DNA of 64,000 nucleotides from Onchidella celtica (GCA_963931925.1 OZ007582.1:27115665-27179664), one strand, 5' to 3'. Shown: positions 35,381 through 47,849, counted from the first letter of the stretch. Notes: generated from the letters alone by a model not told the origin. Numbers and translations: made by a program.

Positions 35381-35917
35381 TTGCATGATAAACAGTGGGA
35401 AGATACTGCACACAGACATTCAAACTCAACTTTATGAACGGCGGTTCAGGAGCCTCCCTGGGGGTGAGGAGGGCTGGGAAGGGGGTTGAGGGGGGATGGG
35501 CGTTTTATTTTCTGGGGGCAGGGTAGGGGTGTGTATAAAGAAGGATAAATGAGGTCACATCTGTTACGCCAAGATCCGCATGATTAGTGCGATGATTGTA
35601 TGACTGGGCTGGGCTAGCGCCATATGGGGCAGGTAGAGGTAGGAAATTGAAAAAAGGGTAGAGACGTCAGTGGGGCGGACAAACAAAACAAAACACACCT
35701 GGGGGGGGGGGGGGTAGGGGTAGGGGATGGAGGATATTGTGCCTCTCCCGGGGAGAGGTGGGGAGTCCTATCAGCGGCTGCAGTGCGATTGAATCTCCAA
35801 AGGTGCAATGCGATGAGTACAGTGAATAGGCTACAACAGTAACTGTAGCCTGCAAGATTGAAGGAATAGTATCTGCGCAGATTGTGACATCAACATCATT
35901 TATGGTTTTGCAGTATA
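35381..35917. other. No gene seen; G-rich runs
   Basis: G-rich stretches at 35456-35530 and 35701-35765 have G-quadruplex potential. No exon. Confidence 0.45.
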
Positions 35918-36093
35918 AGGCCCGGCGCACAACAGCCGATTTTTGTCGGCCGGCTAGTTGATTGGCCACGTCACGACAGTTGGTGTCAGTATACTACTCA
36001 CATCAATACAACCATTTGGGGATCTCGTTGGAAGTCATCATCGTGATACCATCATCCAACCAGTTGGGCGATCAAAATCGGCTACTGGACGTG
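35918..36093 (+). mobile_element. MITE family with GTCGGCC core, copy B
   Basis: The left end AGGCCCGGCGCACAACAGCC followed by GATTTTTGTCGGCC, and the right end whose reverse complement reads CCAGTAGCCGATTTTGATCG, form imperfect inverted repeats. The interior holds GCCACGTCACGAC. Relatives lie at 21037 and 39211. Confidence 0.65.
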
Positions 36094-38827
36094 AAACTTT
36101 AGGAGAATGGAAGTTGCGGAGAGGCTGAAAAAGAGAGGAAGACGGTGTGTGTGTGTGGGGGGGGGGCAGGGGCAGGGAGAGGACAGGAAGAGAAAACAAA
36201 AGTCCAGTCCATTCTTTGTTACCGTATTGGAAAGTGATGAATGAGATTTCAGTGACTTAACCCGTCAACAAAAGCGCAGGAATGTCTTTTGGATATCTTG
36301 TGCCGCTGTGGATACGGTGGTTGGTTTATCCATGACAGGGTTGTGTGATGTGGTCAAAGGCTGCTGGAAGACGCCGCTTGCCCGTGCTGAACGCAAACTA
36401 TTCTGCTCTGCACGTTGGTGGAGTCTGCAGTTTTGATTAGGTTTGGCATGGGCATGGAAGTACATTGCCACGGGGTGGAGGTTTAGATGAGAAAAGGGGT
36501 AATGAAATGTCTTTGAGAGCTGGCAAGTGAAATGAAAGACACTCACGGAAAGAAAGAAATAGATGTAGTGCCTGATCTCTACAGGAAGCGGATACAATTG
36601 AGTCTGAAGGAGTTAGGCCGAATGCTATTGAACGAGTTGTTAAGATGAAGTTCCTGGTGAACTCCATAAATTAATTACAGTTTAGGTGGTATCTGAGTTT
36701 CTCTGGTTTTACGCTCAGGAAGTTTCAGGTCCTCCACCTCAAAATGCAGTAAAATTTAGGAAACCTGTATAAAAATTGTCAGATTACGGCATGTTGAAAC
36801 ATTCCATGCAGCATGGGCCTGAATGTGAATGCCAGTAGTAAAGAGGGCATATACCTGCATCGGTGCATGTCGGCCAGTGTTGATGCCCTTTAGATCTGCG
36901 GGTGACAATATTTGGCCAGTTTTGTACGTATGAAAGGACGCATTACCGGATGAAAAGATTTATTGTGGTACAGTTTGAAAAAGGGTTGGATTTAATTTCT
37001 TGGGTATGTTGAATGAAAACGCCCCAAAATACAGTTTGCAGTTAATTTTTTTCAAGATGTGGACGGAATTCGTTTTTCGTGTACAAGAATTGCATACTTC
37101 AGTGGAAGAGATGGTGAGACAAACCCAAAGTTGGACAGGCCTGGTTGTCGACGTGAGTAGACCCGAATGTGATGGGGAGGGCTGGTTGCCAGATTATCAA
37201 TGGCGCTTCTTCCGGTCTACCAGACCATGGGATATGTCATAGGTCACGCCAATGTAAACATCACGCAATGATTTCCAGTAATACAAATTCTGTTGACCTG
37301 AAGGTCACATTTCTGAACTTATTGTTCAGTTGTTTTCCGGGATAGATGAAAATAGTTTACAGTTTGAAACGAAAGTAATCCAATGAAATCATTCATTATA
37401 CTCGCACTGGCATGCTTTGGCAGCACTGCAGTCGCGTGAAGGCATCCGTTCGAGCTTCATTGTGAACACAACTGTAAACTGCGGACTTCACGCAGGTCAC
37501 ATTTTCTGAGCAGCTCTTTAAAGTTCTTTTTGTCACTGTGGTTGTTTTGTCCCCGAAACCGCAAGCATCAAAATCAAAGTAAAAAAATGAAATGGAAAAT
37601 ACAACTGACCGGCACAGCAATGACAAAACTTTAGGTTTCTGGTGCGCTAGGACCTCGTATGTATTAAGTCTAGCCTGCGTTTGTTCTTTTTCGGTTTCTG
37701 GAGACTGTAACGGTGGATAAAGAGATTGAGAAATCATGGATTTGAAAAAAAACAAACAACAGAAATTAATAGATGCAATGACTTTAGTGTATGGTCATGT
37801 GTGTGCGGAAGAAAGTGAACACGGCATGCAAAAGCATGGCGGGCTTTAAGGAATGATAAAAGAAAGAGATGGATGGATGGATGGAAAGATGGATGGATAG
37901 AAGGAAATGAGTTTCCTGTCCATAATATCTCAGATTTCTACACTGCGGCTCTTTTCACCAGTTTCCTTTAGAACGTTTAGCCCACCAGCGAAGTCCTCTA
38001 TGCGAATGTCCGGGCATGATGTTTTGACACATAGCTGCTGGTCCAGCTTGTGACCTTTAACTTTTCAACCCACACCTATCGACAATCTTTAACCTTTGTG
38101 TTTACACAACATTATCCCAGCATCCCCTGTAGCCGGCAGGTTCAAATCTCTCTCGTGTTTGCCCAGTAGTCGCTCTGTTTGCTGGACCTGGTTTTGTCTT
38201 CCCTGCTTTCACACCCCCTCCTCTTCTCTCTCTCCCTTCCCCTCTTTCTCTTTCTCTCGCTCTCTTTTTCTGCCCCCCCCCCTCTCGTTTCCTCCTTCTC
38301 CCCCTCCCCAATCCTTGATATTGGGATAACTGCAAACACAGACCTATTGTAATGTTATTGTGTGTTTCATTTACATTTCGAGGGTTGGCGACTGGACTCT
38401 AATTGCAGTAACTTCAACACAGTTACATGAATAGTTTTGCATGTATTGGGTTATGAAAAATAAAGTGACAAACCTTGTGTCTTGGTGTCTACAGGCATTT
38501 AAGAGCAATGAATGAAATTGGATCTAACAATCATACTCTGGTTGAAAACCCTGAATTGTTTTTCCTTAGACATGGCTAGTTGACTGGCCGTCGACACCAC
38601 CACGAGCCATTTCACCAACAGTCATTTTTTTAAAAACTGTTGTTTCGTTTTGTTATCCGCCCTTCCAGTTCCATATTCAATCGCCGAAGAAACTGCTTTA
38701 ATATTTGATTTGTTTTGCCCAATTTTGCTAGATCTTTAATCCGGTCAGTCTGAATTCTAAAAAAAAAATTCCACATTATCTGATTTTCATCCGCTCTTTC
38801 AAACATGATTCTTATCCGCCGCCTGTC
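36094..38827. other. No gene seen; small repeats
   Basis: Contains a GGAT run (37869-37899), a pyrimidine-rich run (38215-38305) and GT/G runs near 36150. Frames of 76-119 codons on both strands show no recognisable domain. Confidence 0.4.
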
Positions 38828-38961
38828 TTCCTGGGAGGGGTGGTTTGTGGGGCGCTGGTGGTGGGGTCTCTTCTTTCTGTCCTGTCATTCAGGTATATCC
38901 TGTCTATCATCTTGTGACCGTTGTCGTATCAATGTGCTTTCTCCGAACTCTAACTCAAAAT
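38828..38961 (+). mobile_element. SINE-like family, copy 4
   Basis: CTGGGAGGGGTGGTTTGTGG, GCTGGTGGTGGGGTCTC, TTTCTGTCCTGTCATTC, ATCCTGTCTATCATCTTG, CCGTTGTCGTATCAATGTGC and CTCCGAACTCTAACTCAAA. It lacks the CTTCTTCCTGGCACAG segment by deletion. Confidence 0.7.
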
Positions 38962-39210
38962 CTCTGTCCGGTGACTTGCTTCGCAGAAAACACCTGTAGC
39001 TCCACGTTAAATCGCTTCTGACCTGTTTGTAAATGTACATAATCTATGTGTTTCAGTTCTTTCCATACACTGTGGGGGGGGGGGGCAAAATGCTAAGATG
39101 ATTGTGTTTACGGCGTACGCGTTCAGGGTGACCAGAAATTCCGCTTGGCTGTAAACTTCCATTAGTCTTTCTTTCTTAGCCATTGAGATATGACCAGCTG
39201 GTTAATGTGC

Positions 39211-39293
39211 GGAATCTCATTGATACTGAATGTCGCAACGTGACGTCACTATCCAACTGGTTGGCTCATCAAGATCAGCCGGTGACGCCCAGG
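39211..39293. mobile_element. MITE family with GTCGGCC core, copy C (partial)
   Basis: GGAATCTCATTGATACTG, CGTGACGTCAC, TATCCAACTGGTTGG and ATCAAGATCAGCCGG match the right half of copy B. It lies 82 bp before SINE-like copy 5. Confidence 0.5.
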
Positions 39294-39374
39294 CTAACGA
39301 GTAAGAATGCAAACATTCGATTTGTTTACTTGACTCATTTTTGCAATTACACGTTCATGTCTTGTAAATCTACC

Positions 39375-39520
39375 GGGTTTGAGTTTGAACTTAAAGAAAG
39401 CACGTCGACACTATAACGGGTCACATTGTGCAAGGAAAAAAACAAGACGATGGACAGAATATAACAGAGTGATAGGACAGAAGAAAATCTTACCAGAAGC
39501 GGCCACCAACCACCCGCAAG
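39375..39520 (-). mobile_element. SINE-like family, copy 5
   Basis: On the minus strand: GCGGGTGGTTGGTGGCCGC, TTCTGGTAAGATTTTC, TTCTGTCCTATCACTCTG, TATATTCTGTCCATCGTC, CTTGCACAATGTGACCCG, TTATAGTGTCGACGTGC and AAGTTCAAACTCAAACCC. The head fixes the 5' consensus. Confidence 0.8.
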
Positions 39521-40918
39521 TTCTATGGGACAATCTGAATCAACCACCGACTTCACGTTCAAAGTTCAGCATTCTTCATCTCAAGCTGCAGCTAAAATCT
39601 TCCCACACGGTATACACATGATCTTATATATAGCTCTATTTGCATTTGATTTGCGCGTGAGTTGTACCTCTGTTAGCGTTTGAATGAGGATTAAATACGT
39701 TTTAACCCAAGTCGATACCCCAGTCGGCCATCCTGAAAAAAATCAATCCCGGTTTAATTTCATCATTTGGCCAAGAAATAAAACTGGCAGCCTTCGACAG
39801 CTGCTGGAAATTTTGAGTGTGAAATGCAGTCACCTACAGAATATCTGGCAAGGTGAAACGGTGACATATCGGTAGAAATTTATTGTAGACGGAGAATGCG
39901 TTTGTACTGCTAGGATTTGCCTTTCTTTCTTTTTGTAAATCTATGGAGATGGAGAGGTTGAAGAATGTTTACTGATGAATAATGTGTTAAGCACTTGGCG
40001 AATTGAATCTCACAATCGAATGGAAATCTAATGGTCAAATTGACTTTGCCACAAATAGTTGCAGATAGAGTTGTAGCGAGAGTGAAGATACAACCCGAGC
40101 GTCTTTGAAATTATGCATGCTGCGCGTAATACATTTTCACCCTCAGCGAGAAAAGTGAATACATATTTGACATCAGCAGTCTGAAGTGATTGACTCATTT
40201 TGCCATTTGATCTCCGCCAGTGTTCACCTTGAGGCAAATGGAGCGGTTTTCAAACCTTTGGAGACTGTGGACCAATTCCAATTTCATGGCAAACTTTGGA
40301 CGTTTTGGAAATTACTTTCCACCAAGACGCCAGCAGCCTCTCTCATGCCTTTGACCACCATCAATTAAGAACATGAAGACAACGGCGATTAGAGTATCAC
40401 AAGAACTAAGATTTATGAAAATTATGTGACATATGTATGTTTAAAACCGCCAGAGTTGTTATTATATATATAATTTTTTTTTTCAGAACTTCATTTTCTT
40501 CTCACAAGTCCTAGCAGAGCCAACGACTGACTACCTCTGGTTTGGTCTATCACTCCTTACCTCTTTTGTATTTTTTTCTCCTCTAGCAAAGAACTGATCT
40601 CTCTCACTTGGGTATTTGCCCAGTTTGCAAATTCCTAATTTCTCGTGGAGAAACAACTAAACAAGTTTATGGAATGCATGTCAAATGCAAATTTATAAAT
40701 GCAGCATGTTGGTTGAGCCTTGCGAAACTGTTATGTGGAGAACCTTTGGAGCTACCGCAGATTAAGGACACACCAGATGCTGCATATGTTTGCTCGGGAC
40801 AGGCCTGGGGTGGGGTAAGGCGGGGCGGGGAGGTGTCCAAGCAACACCACACTGCAGTTAGATGAAGTTACCATTTTAAACTTATAAATTGACAACCAGT
40901 TAGCGCAAGGGCTCTCCC

Positions 40919-40919
<1 letters not shown>
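39521..40919. other. No recognisable feature
   Basis: A hAT-like word at about 40240 (GGTTTTCAAACCTTTGG) has no partner. No exon supported. Confidence 0.4.
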
Positions 40920-40952
<33 letters not shown>

Positions 40953-40975
40953 TGTGTGTGTGTGTGTGTGTGTAT
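40920..40975. repeat. (AG)n(TG)n compound microsatellite
   Basis: About 15 AG units followed by about 11 GT units. Confidence 0.97.
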
Positions 40976-43252
40976 GTGTTTGTACTAAAGAGAATGCGGA
41001 TGATTGAGAGGCTGGGGTATGGGAGAGAACAAGGTGACTAAAAAGGAAGGGAAGAATAAGGTGGGTAACATGTTGAAAGAAAAGAATAAAGAGGGCTACC
41101 TCTAATTTGTAGAGTGTATGTGGCAGGGTGATGGAGTTATGGTGGTCGTAGAGAAATTACCAACCTAGGAACTGAGCAAATACCTGAATGAGGAAGACGA
41201 GTTCCTTTGCTAGAGGAGAGATCAGGAGCGACAGACCAAACTAGAGGAAGTCGGTGGCTCGGCTGGAACGTGTGAGAGGAAAAATAAGCTAAAAAAAATC
41301 CGTACAGATTTTAACATGTACAGGTGTGTAATTTATATTTTCTAGTGTATTGCACACAGGTTGTAGATCAATCCATCACCGGCCAGTCAAGGTGTGGTGC
41401 TCTTTCACAGCACGTTTAAGAGCATGTGCATCTTACAAACGTCTTAGATAAACATACATTATAACTCAATAAAAGCAGCAACAGACATACTGGTAGGTGA
41501 AGACAAGTGTAGTATTCGTCTCAACTTGACCCTCACATGCTGTGTGTGTTTTAAACAAGCTCCATTACCATAAAAACTGGACTTCCCTATTTCTGTGTCC
41601 ATTCCTTACAAATGTCAAACTGAGCTGGACAAATCTGTGAATGAATCCAAAGACACAATAGTTGAGTATTTCCTAGTTTTAGTGTGGTCTCCCGTGGAGT
41701 TGACATGTGTGCCAGATTGGTCAGTCTACGAGCCACCCGAACGGTCTGTGTACCTACTCATACCCACCCCCGCTGGCCTGGTACGCGAGCGGTATCTCAA
41801 GCCTGGACCGTACACATTAGCCAGGTGATGACCTCTGAAACCCCCGCCAGCTACCCGTGAGCACTTACCTGCCTGGGAATGAGTTTAGAGAACAGAGGTA
41901 AACATCCCATACCCAAAGCCCATGCCTGACGGGCGAGCACCACTCCATCACCTGTCTGTGAAAATTTCTGGTTTAATCAGAGGATCGGTAGTGCTGGCTG
42001 TGAACGTGTCAGACGCTGGGAAATCTGGGCACTTTGGGTTGGAAAAGCATGGGAAATACTTGAAAATTCGGCGAACTTCAGCCGTGCGTTAAATTGATGA
42101 GAACGAAAGTCACAATAGCCAAATTCAAGTGTCTTGATAAACCAAATGCAGTTGGTGTGAACCAGGTTTTCTTCTTTTCCTTTTAAAATTAAATTCCTTT
42201 TCACCCCCCCCCCCCGCCCCGGGTGGTTTCCCTCTGGTGAGGGAATGGGGGAGGGCATAGAAATAGAAATTAGACATTCTGTACATCATTTGCCCACCAG
42301 ACATTTTTAAAAAAAACATTCTTAAGATTATCTGTAGATCAAGGTCAAGACGGTTGAAGGGCGTGTCCCGTGTAAGAACGAATGCCGGCGAGCCAGGTAA
42401 TAGGCACAGGGAACTAGCGATTATTAAGCCACTGGTTGCCAATTGTTTAGACTCCAGTAGCATGGCCGTTAATTTTCTATGCTCAGCCTTAGAGCTTGAT
42501 TAAACACGCCAATGTAAAACGGATTCGCCCATGTCAGCAATTATAATGCTGGGACCTGCGTGTGCTTGCGAGTGTAAGGGACGGCGGGGGGAAAGGGCGG
42601 TGAATGGCATGGATAGCTCTCATCGAACGATGTCTTCATCTGTCCGCCATTAATATGTTCATGCAGGCTGGACATGAGAGCTACTTTCGATATCTGAGAA
42701 TTATTCTTTCCTTCCTGCTTTCATCCTCTCTGTCGCTTTCTGTCGGTTTCAGTTTGGTCCAACAAGCTGTCTACATTTTATATTACATCACACCGTTTTC
42801 AGAGTGCCTTATTGACATTTGTATGTGTGCTAGTGTGTGGAATAATTATGAGTGTCTCGGGCTAAGGGAATGACGGATATCACAGGTAGAGAGATACAGC
42901 CTTACTAAGGAAAAAGACTGTGTACGCTAATATAGGTCAAATGCACACTTTTGAGATCGCATTATAGAATGACTTTAACTCTGTCTTTCTGCCTTTGTTA
43001 TGATTTAGTAGGACTAGATGTAATGGTCTCTTTTGATCAGCAGACAAGGATAACTGGAGAGAGAAGAGAACAAGCTTAACCCGAAATGTTTCGGTACGTT
43101 TGGGTTCCCCGCGGGCTTTTCCCACAAAACGACAGGAAAGGATGGATTCGCAGGGAAGAGGCGAAACAAAAATCCCTGGGTCTGGGGGTCTGGGGATCTG
43201 TATGGCAGGGTCAGACCTAAAAGGAGTAAGGGGCGGAAACAAGGGTGGGCGA
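40976..43252. other. No gene seen
   Basis: A 77-codon plus-strand frame at 41595-41828 precedes a weak donor-like GTGATG. A minus-strand frame at 42125-42463 is broken by a C run. Neither shows a domain. Confidence 0.4.
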
Positions 43253-43915
43253 GGGACACGTTGGTCTAGAGCAGTGGTTCTCAACCTTTTTCGTGTAATC
43301 GCCCCCTTAGGCTCCAAATTTTCATAGCTCTCCCCCCCCCCCTCCTCTCCCCCCCCCCCCCCCCCCACTCAAACCCAACAGATACATTTCACAAGAAGAC
43401 AAACTGCATACAAATTACGATGTCGAGTTTATCAGAGCCTTATTACTGACAACAGACGTGCTGATCATCGTTTTCGCCCCCCCCCCCCCCCGGTATCAAA
43501 ATCCCCCTCCCCCGGAAGGGGTCGATATCGTTCACGTTGAAAACCATTGGTCTAGAGGCATGGTGCTAGCCTCTCATGCTGAAGGTACCGGGTTTGATCC
43601 TGTTTTGGTGCAGGCATGTTGGATTTTTGTTTTTCTGGGTATCCCTGATCCTATGGTACAGGTAGGTAGGATCGAGCACCTAGTCTTCTCGGATAACGAA
43701 GAAAAACTCAGAGGGCCCCCGTGCACGTCAAAGATGCCTTGGCAGTTAAAAGTCGAAAAGAGCAGGCCGAACAAGGCCACGGCCCGGGCAAAATTCTAAA
43801 AAAAAACAAAAAAACTAATCCCTACCACAAAAACACACAGAAACAATAACAAGCAAAAACAAAAAGTGGGGTGTGAATGTCAAGGGCAGCGCACCTCCTT
43901 AACTAAAGACCTGAA
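43253..43915 (+). mobile_element. tRNA-derived SINE, interrupted by a hAT MITE
   Basis: The head GGGACACGTTGGTCTAGAG (43253-43271) continues after the inserted element at 43550. The A box TGGTCTAGAGG (43548-43558) fits the RNA polymerase III consensus exactly, and the B box GGTTTGATCC (43591-43600) differs at one position. Their separation of about 44 bp is normal for a tRNA-type promoter. The head resembles a tRNA-Pro/Gly-type sequence by eye. The body has GGTAGGATCGAGCACC, TCTTCTCGGATAA, CTCAGAGGG, CCTTGGCAGTT, GAGCAGGC and GCCCGGGCAAAATTC, an A-rich stretch and CTAATCCCTACCAC, then a shared 3' block to about 43915. A second body is at 54181-54434 and a 3' fragment at 47850-47905. Confidence 0.8.
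43272..43549. mobile_element. hAT MITE, 278 bp, with perfect 8-bp target duplication
   Basis: Starts CAGTGGTTCTCAACCTTTTT and ends in the reverse complement of CAATGGTTTTCAACGTGAAC. The octamer GTCTAGAG flanks it on both sides (43264-43271 and 43550-43557), the hallmark of hAT insertion. The interior contains several very long C runs (for example 43345-43365 and 43478-43492) and no transposase. The target is the A box of the SINE. Confidence 0.9.
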
Positions 43916-44696
43916 CACACGGGTGGGTGGAAAAGGAGAGGATTAGTGGAACAAGTTTTGTCAAAATGTGGATACGATCTGTTGCTCGTGTTGTACCAAA
44001 TGGTTTTAGGTGGTCGTAACGTTATCGTGACATTGTGTATGTTTCTGGGGTGTTTAAGTGTACTTGTAGAAATAACAGCAGCACCACTTTGTCATATGCA
44101 TGTATTACACAGTGGCCAGCGAATCGTATGCGTAGACTGGGACAGAAGAGGAGTAGGCGTGTTGAGTCATCTGCAAATTCATATTCGACACGCGCTGTTC
44201 TTGTACTTATCAGTTGAAAATCTGCCCCTGTGTAGTAATTGAAACGTCTGTGCTAGGAATACCCAGAGGGTTTTCCTTCCTGGTTTCCTGTGCTTAGAAC
44301 ATGTGGCGGGTCTTTTTTGTCTCCTGAAGTCCCGATAACTTGAGAACTCTCAACTCGGGCCACTTTATTTTGTTGGGCTTGAAGCAAAAAACAGGACCTA
44401 GTTTAAGGTAGTTTAGTTTTAAGTCAGCATGTGTACGAGACAACCTTATCAAATTGCCCTGCTTCTGGAACAGTTACTTCAGTTTGTACCACTAGAAGAG
44501 TAATGAATGGTGTGCGTGTTTGTCGGCTACGAATATCATGCAAACATGTGCTCAAACGAGTGTGGGAAAATCCTGGCGGCCATTGCAGGAAACAAAATCG
44601 AAACTCAACAGCGTCGACAAGAGCTGAAGCCAAAACAACGACAGAGAAACGTGAACAGAGTGGTTTACTTTTGTAAGTTGATATTGAAGATTGAGA
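43916..44696. other. No recognisable feature
   Basis: A 98-codon plus-strand frame at 43946-44242 with a hydrophobic start was considered and not called. Confidence 0.35.
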
Positions 44697-44771
44697 TTTA
44701 TTCATTTATTCATTTATTCATTTATTCATTTATTCATTCATTCATTCATTCATTCATTCATTCATTCATTC
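44697..44771. repeat. (TTCA/TTTATTCA)n microsatellite
   Basis: TTTATTCA octamers pass into pure TTCA tetramers. Confidence 0.95.
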
Positions 44772-46524
44772 TTACTGACATGTGAAGTCTGATTGTAAAT
44801 TGTCAAACTTCTTTCCTGAAGTAATTTCTGTCATTTTACTCCATGAGATTCGATTGCACTAGCTCCAAATTACACAGAACATATGCCTGTGTGTATGTGT
44901 GTAAGTGTGCGGACGTGAGCGCGTGCCGCGCGCGCGTGTGTGTGTCTGTATTTGTGTGTTTACAGTGCAGACAATATCAATCATGGAATCGGACCAGCAA
45001 TTGCAATAATTGTATCAGTGCCAAATTGTGGGCGATTTTGTGAGAGACCAATTCTGTACGATCAGTATTGATTATTGTGAAAGAAAAAAAAACGCTGCAT
45101 CTAAATTAACGAATGGGCTCGAATAGGGATGTTTGCTGGACACATTTTGTTCACATTACGATCTTCTTTGGCCATTTGAAGCTGCAAACAAACGGTGATT
45201 CGCCTGAATACCACGTCTGATCTCTCCTGAGTTCATGCAATCAGGGGCCATATAATGTGCTCTCCCATTTAGTCAAACATCAGCAAGGGGACTGCATTCG
45301 GGACTTGCATTGATTTGGGTGCCTCCACGATCAGTGAGTGCTCTTTGTTTGTTGTCCAGGAACAAATCTTTCGCCTGGATAGCAGCAGTGAATGTTGTTA
45401 GTTTGGTGCAGGGGTTACCAAACGGTACAGTCTTAGCCCAGACTCTTCCAGTTTCCATGGAATGGCAGCCCGGTCATGCGTTAGCGTAGCGTGGGTGGGA
45501 CCACAGGGGCGATTGCCCCGGGAGCAGGATTCTTAGGGACACAACATTTCCAAAAAAAAAAAAAAAATTGATAATAATGATAAATAAAAAAATAGCGCCC
45601 CCCCCCCCACACACACACACACACACAGAAACGGTCCCAGTGTTCAAACATTCTACACACTTTTTCAACATGACGGTGTAAATAAACGTTGCCACGTGCA
45701 ATTGTTCACTTACGTTTCTGTTATATAGATCTACACGAGGTTAATTTTTCATCGCCAAAGACATTTTGATCGAAATACCTGCCAACTGTTCGATGTTTTA
45801 CAAATTGTCCTTTATCTAGGGCATTTGGAAGAACCTACGAGTCTGTTCTGCTGTTCTGCACTTCGTGTCCGAGTATTCTGCAGTGTTTCCAGTACCCAAT
45901 GGTCCGTATTTGCTAGTGGATGTGATGAAATTGGGCTTAACATGAAAGGCCGGATCCCTGAGAAAATCCTTGGGGGGGGGGGGGGCGGGATTTGCTTGTA
46001 AAATGAAGGATTAGCCCAGTTTTCTGCATTCTGTTAAAATATTTTGCTTGAAGTTGTCTTAGAAATATTTTATTTTGATTTCTTAAAGAGGTCTAAAAAG
46101 TTCATCTTTGACCCGGGTCCACGCACATTTTATGTTCTTCTTTCTTGAGAAATCATTTAACGAATTGGCGGTCTCAGTTTGCCTTTACGTACGGCATGGG
46201 TTATATTATTATAGGGCATTGGGACACGTGCTAATAGAGATACGTGTATTCTATACCAAACTGGTGATTTAGTTTGGCAGGTCGGCAAGATCCATGCAGT
46301 CCAACGGGGGACGGCGACACACCCAGAGCCATGTAACCGCTGATTCATTATGAGAGTGTGCAGACTTCTCAAGCGCTGCTCATCATTCGAGGCCCCAGGA
46401 TTTAGCGTAGTTACATCAAGTTTTAGTCTGTGACCCAAGTCTGTCCGTTATTGATTCACCCCAGGGCCGGGGAACCCAAAGGATGTGGGTGGGGGAGGGA
46501 AGGTGAGGGAAGGGGGAAGGTTGG
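44772..46524. other. No gene seen; homopolymers
   Basis: Includes an A run (45553-45567) and a C run with a CA tract (45598-45627), plus a G run at 45971-45985. At 45483-45535 the words TAGCGTGGGTGGG and GATTGCCCCGGG look like transposon debris. Confidence 0.4.
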
Positions 46525-46566
46525 TATGAGGTGCTGTAAAACCCAAACACAAACTCCAAAACTCAA
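46525..46566 (+). repeat. 3' tail of a SINE-like repeat (divergent)
   Basis: GAGGTGCTGTAAAACCCAAAC followed by AAACTCCAAAACTCAAG; pairs with 11354-11424. Confidence 0.4.
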
Positions 46567-46674
46567 GAGGATTAATGTGAAGAGATCAGCTTCTTGTGAA
46601 TGAGTTTCATTGTACTGTAAAACTGCTGTCATTGGAAAGCAATGTAGCCAAGGGATACAAACAGTTTGTTGCTT

Positions 46675-46835
46675 TGAGTTTGGAGAGGGCAGAGTTTGAG
46701 TGGATTACGAGAAAGGATGTCGGCACGACAACGGCCATATTGTGCTGGGAAGAAGCAAAACGATATAAGAGAATTCTATAAGAGAATGACATGACACAAG
46801 GGGACCCTATCAGATGCGTCCACCAACCACCCGCG
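46675..46835 (-). mobile_element. SINE-like family, copy 7
   Basis: On the minus strand: CCGCGGGTGGTTGGTGGACG, TCTGATAGGGTCCCC, GTCATGTCATTCTC, TTTTGCTTCTTCCCAGCACA, ATATGGCCGTTGTCGTGCCG and TCTCCAAACTC. The 3' side carries a short extra segment before the CTCCAAACTC word. Confidence 0.7.
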
Positions 46836-47849
46836 GAGAGGGGAGTTTGGGAGGGAGGATTCTAGGGCCGGGGTGGTCATGGCGGCATGTGTTTTTTATT
46901 TATTTATTTATTTGGAATTTTTAAAATTATGTTTATAAAGTGTGTGAATGAGCGGACTGGAGTGTTCGCGTGTCTGTCCTGGAAAAAGAAATGAGAGAGT
47001 TGGGCGGAACAAAGTTTGTGGCGAGAATTTTCCAATGTTTTGCAAGGTTAAATTTTCCTGTTTACATAATAAATCTCTTCCGTGTATTGGCGTGTGGGCG
47101 TTTACAGTTTGACCGTGCGTGAGAGTGAGTGAGATAACGAGACAGTTCTGTAGTCAATGAATCAACCCTGTGATCTGTTGTATTGGTGATACATGCATGA
47201 TACTTCCGTGTGTCATGCCTAATGTTCCCCCCAAGCTGCGCGGGTGCGCGGCCGCGCAGTTGCTGTATTGGTGCCGCGCACGTCATAATGTTGCCTGTCA
47301 TTTTGATTTACAAAATACGATTGTTTTGGCCACTGTTTAAAATATATTTGCTCAAACTATCAAAAGTTACGCTCAGTGGTTAGGAAAAATTAGAGGAAAC
47401 GTCGGTTACGCCTGTATGGATGCAGGATTGCAGAGATCTGTGTAACCATGTAAGCGTGTGTTTTTTTTTTTCTTGTACGAGTTACCAGTTTTCACTACAG
47501 TGAATGGCGAATGTGATCTTGAATGATAAGAGTCTGGCTTGTTTATGTAGATTCTATGTGGACTAGGCTAGCACTAAGAAGTCTCAGACAACCGATTCTC
47601 ACAGTACTGTCTCAACCACGCTGTTACTGTATACAGCGGCATTAGCAGTGTACAACGCATTTTTTAAGGAGAGAGAGGGAGACAGACAGACAGAGAGAAA
47701 GAGAAGGAGAGACAGAGAGAGAAAAAGGGAGAAACAGAGAGAGAGAGAGAGAAAGGAGAGAAGAAGAACATTTGAGCGGGAGGTCCTGGTGCAATATCTC
47801 CCCTGTCCAGAATGAACGACCGTCCCAGTATTTATGTACTCCAGATGAG
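46836..47849. other. No gene seen; GC-rich hairpin and GA tract
   Basis: CTGCGCGG at 47236-47243 pairs with CCGCGCAG at 47252-47259 within a CG-dense patch. A GA-rich tract spans 47663-47765. Frames crossing it are low-complexity. Confidence 0.45.

Noticed and set aside
40236..40330. hAT element end
   Set aside because: GGTTTTCAAACCTTTGG looks right, but no opposite end or target duplication was found.
41595..41828. 77-codon plus-strand frame before GTGATG
   Set aside because: Donor is weak, no acceptor and no family recognised.
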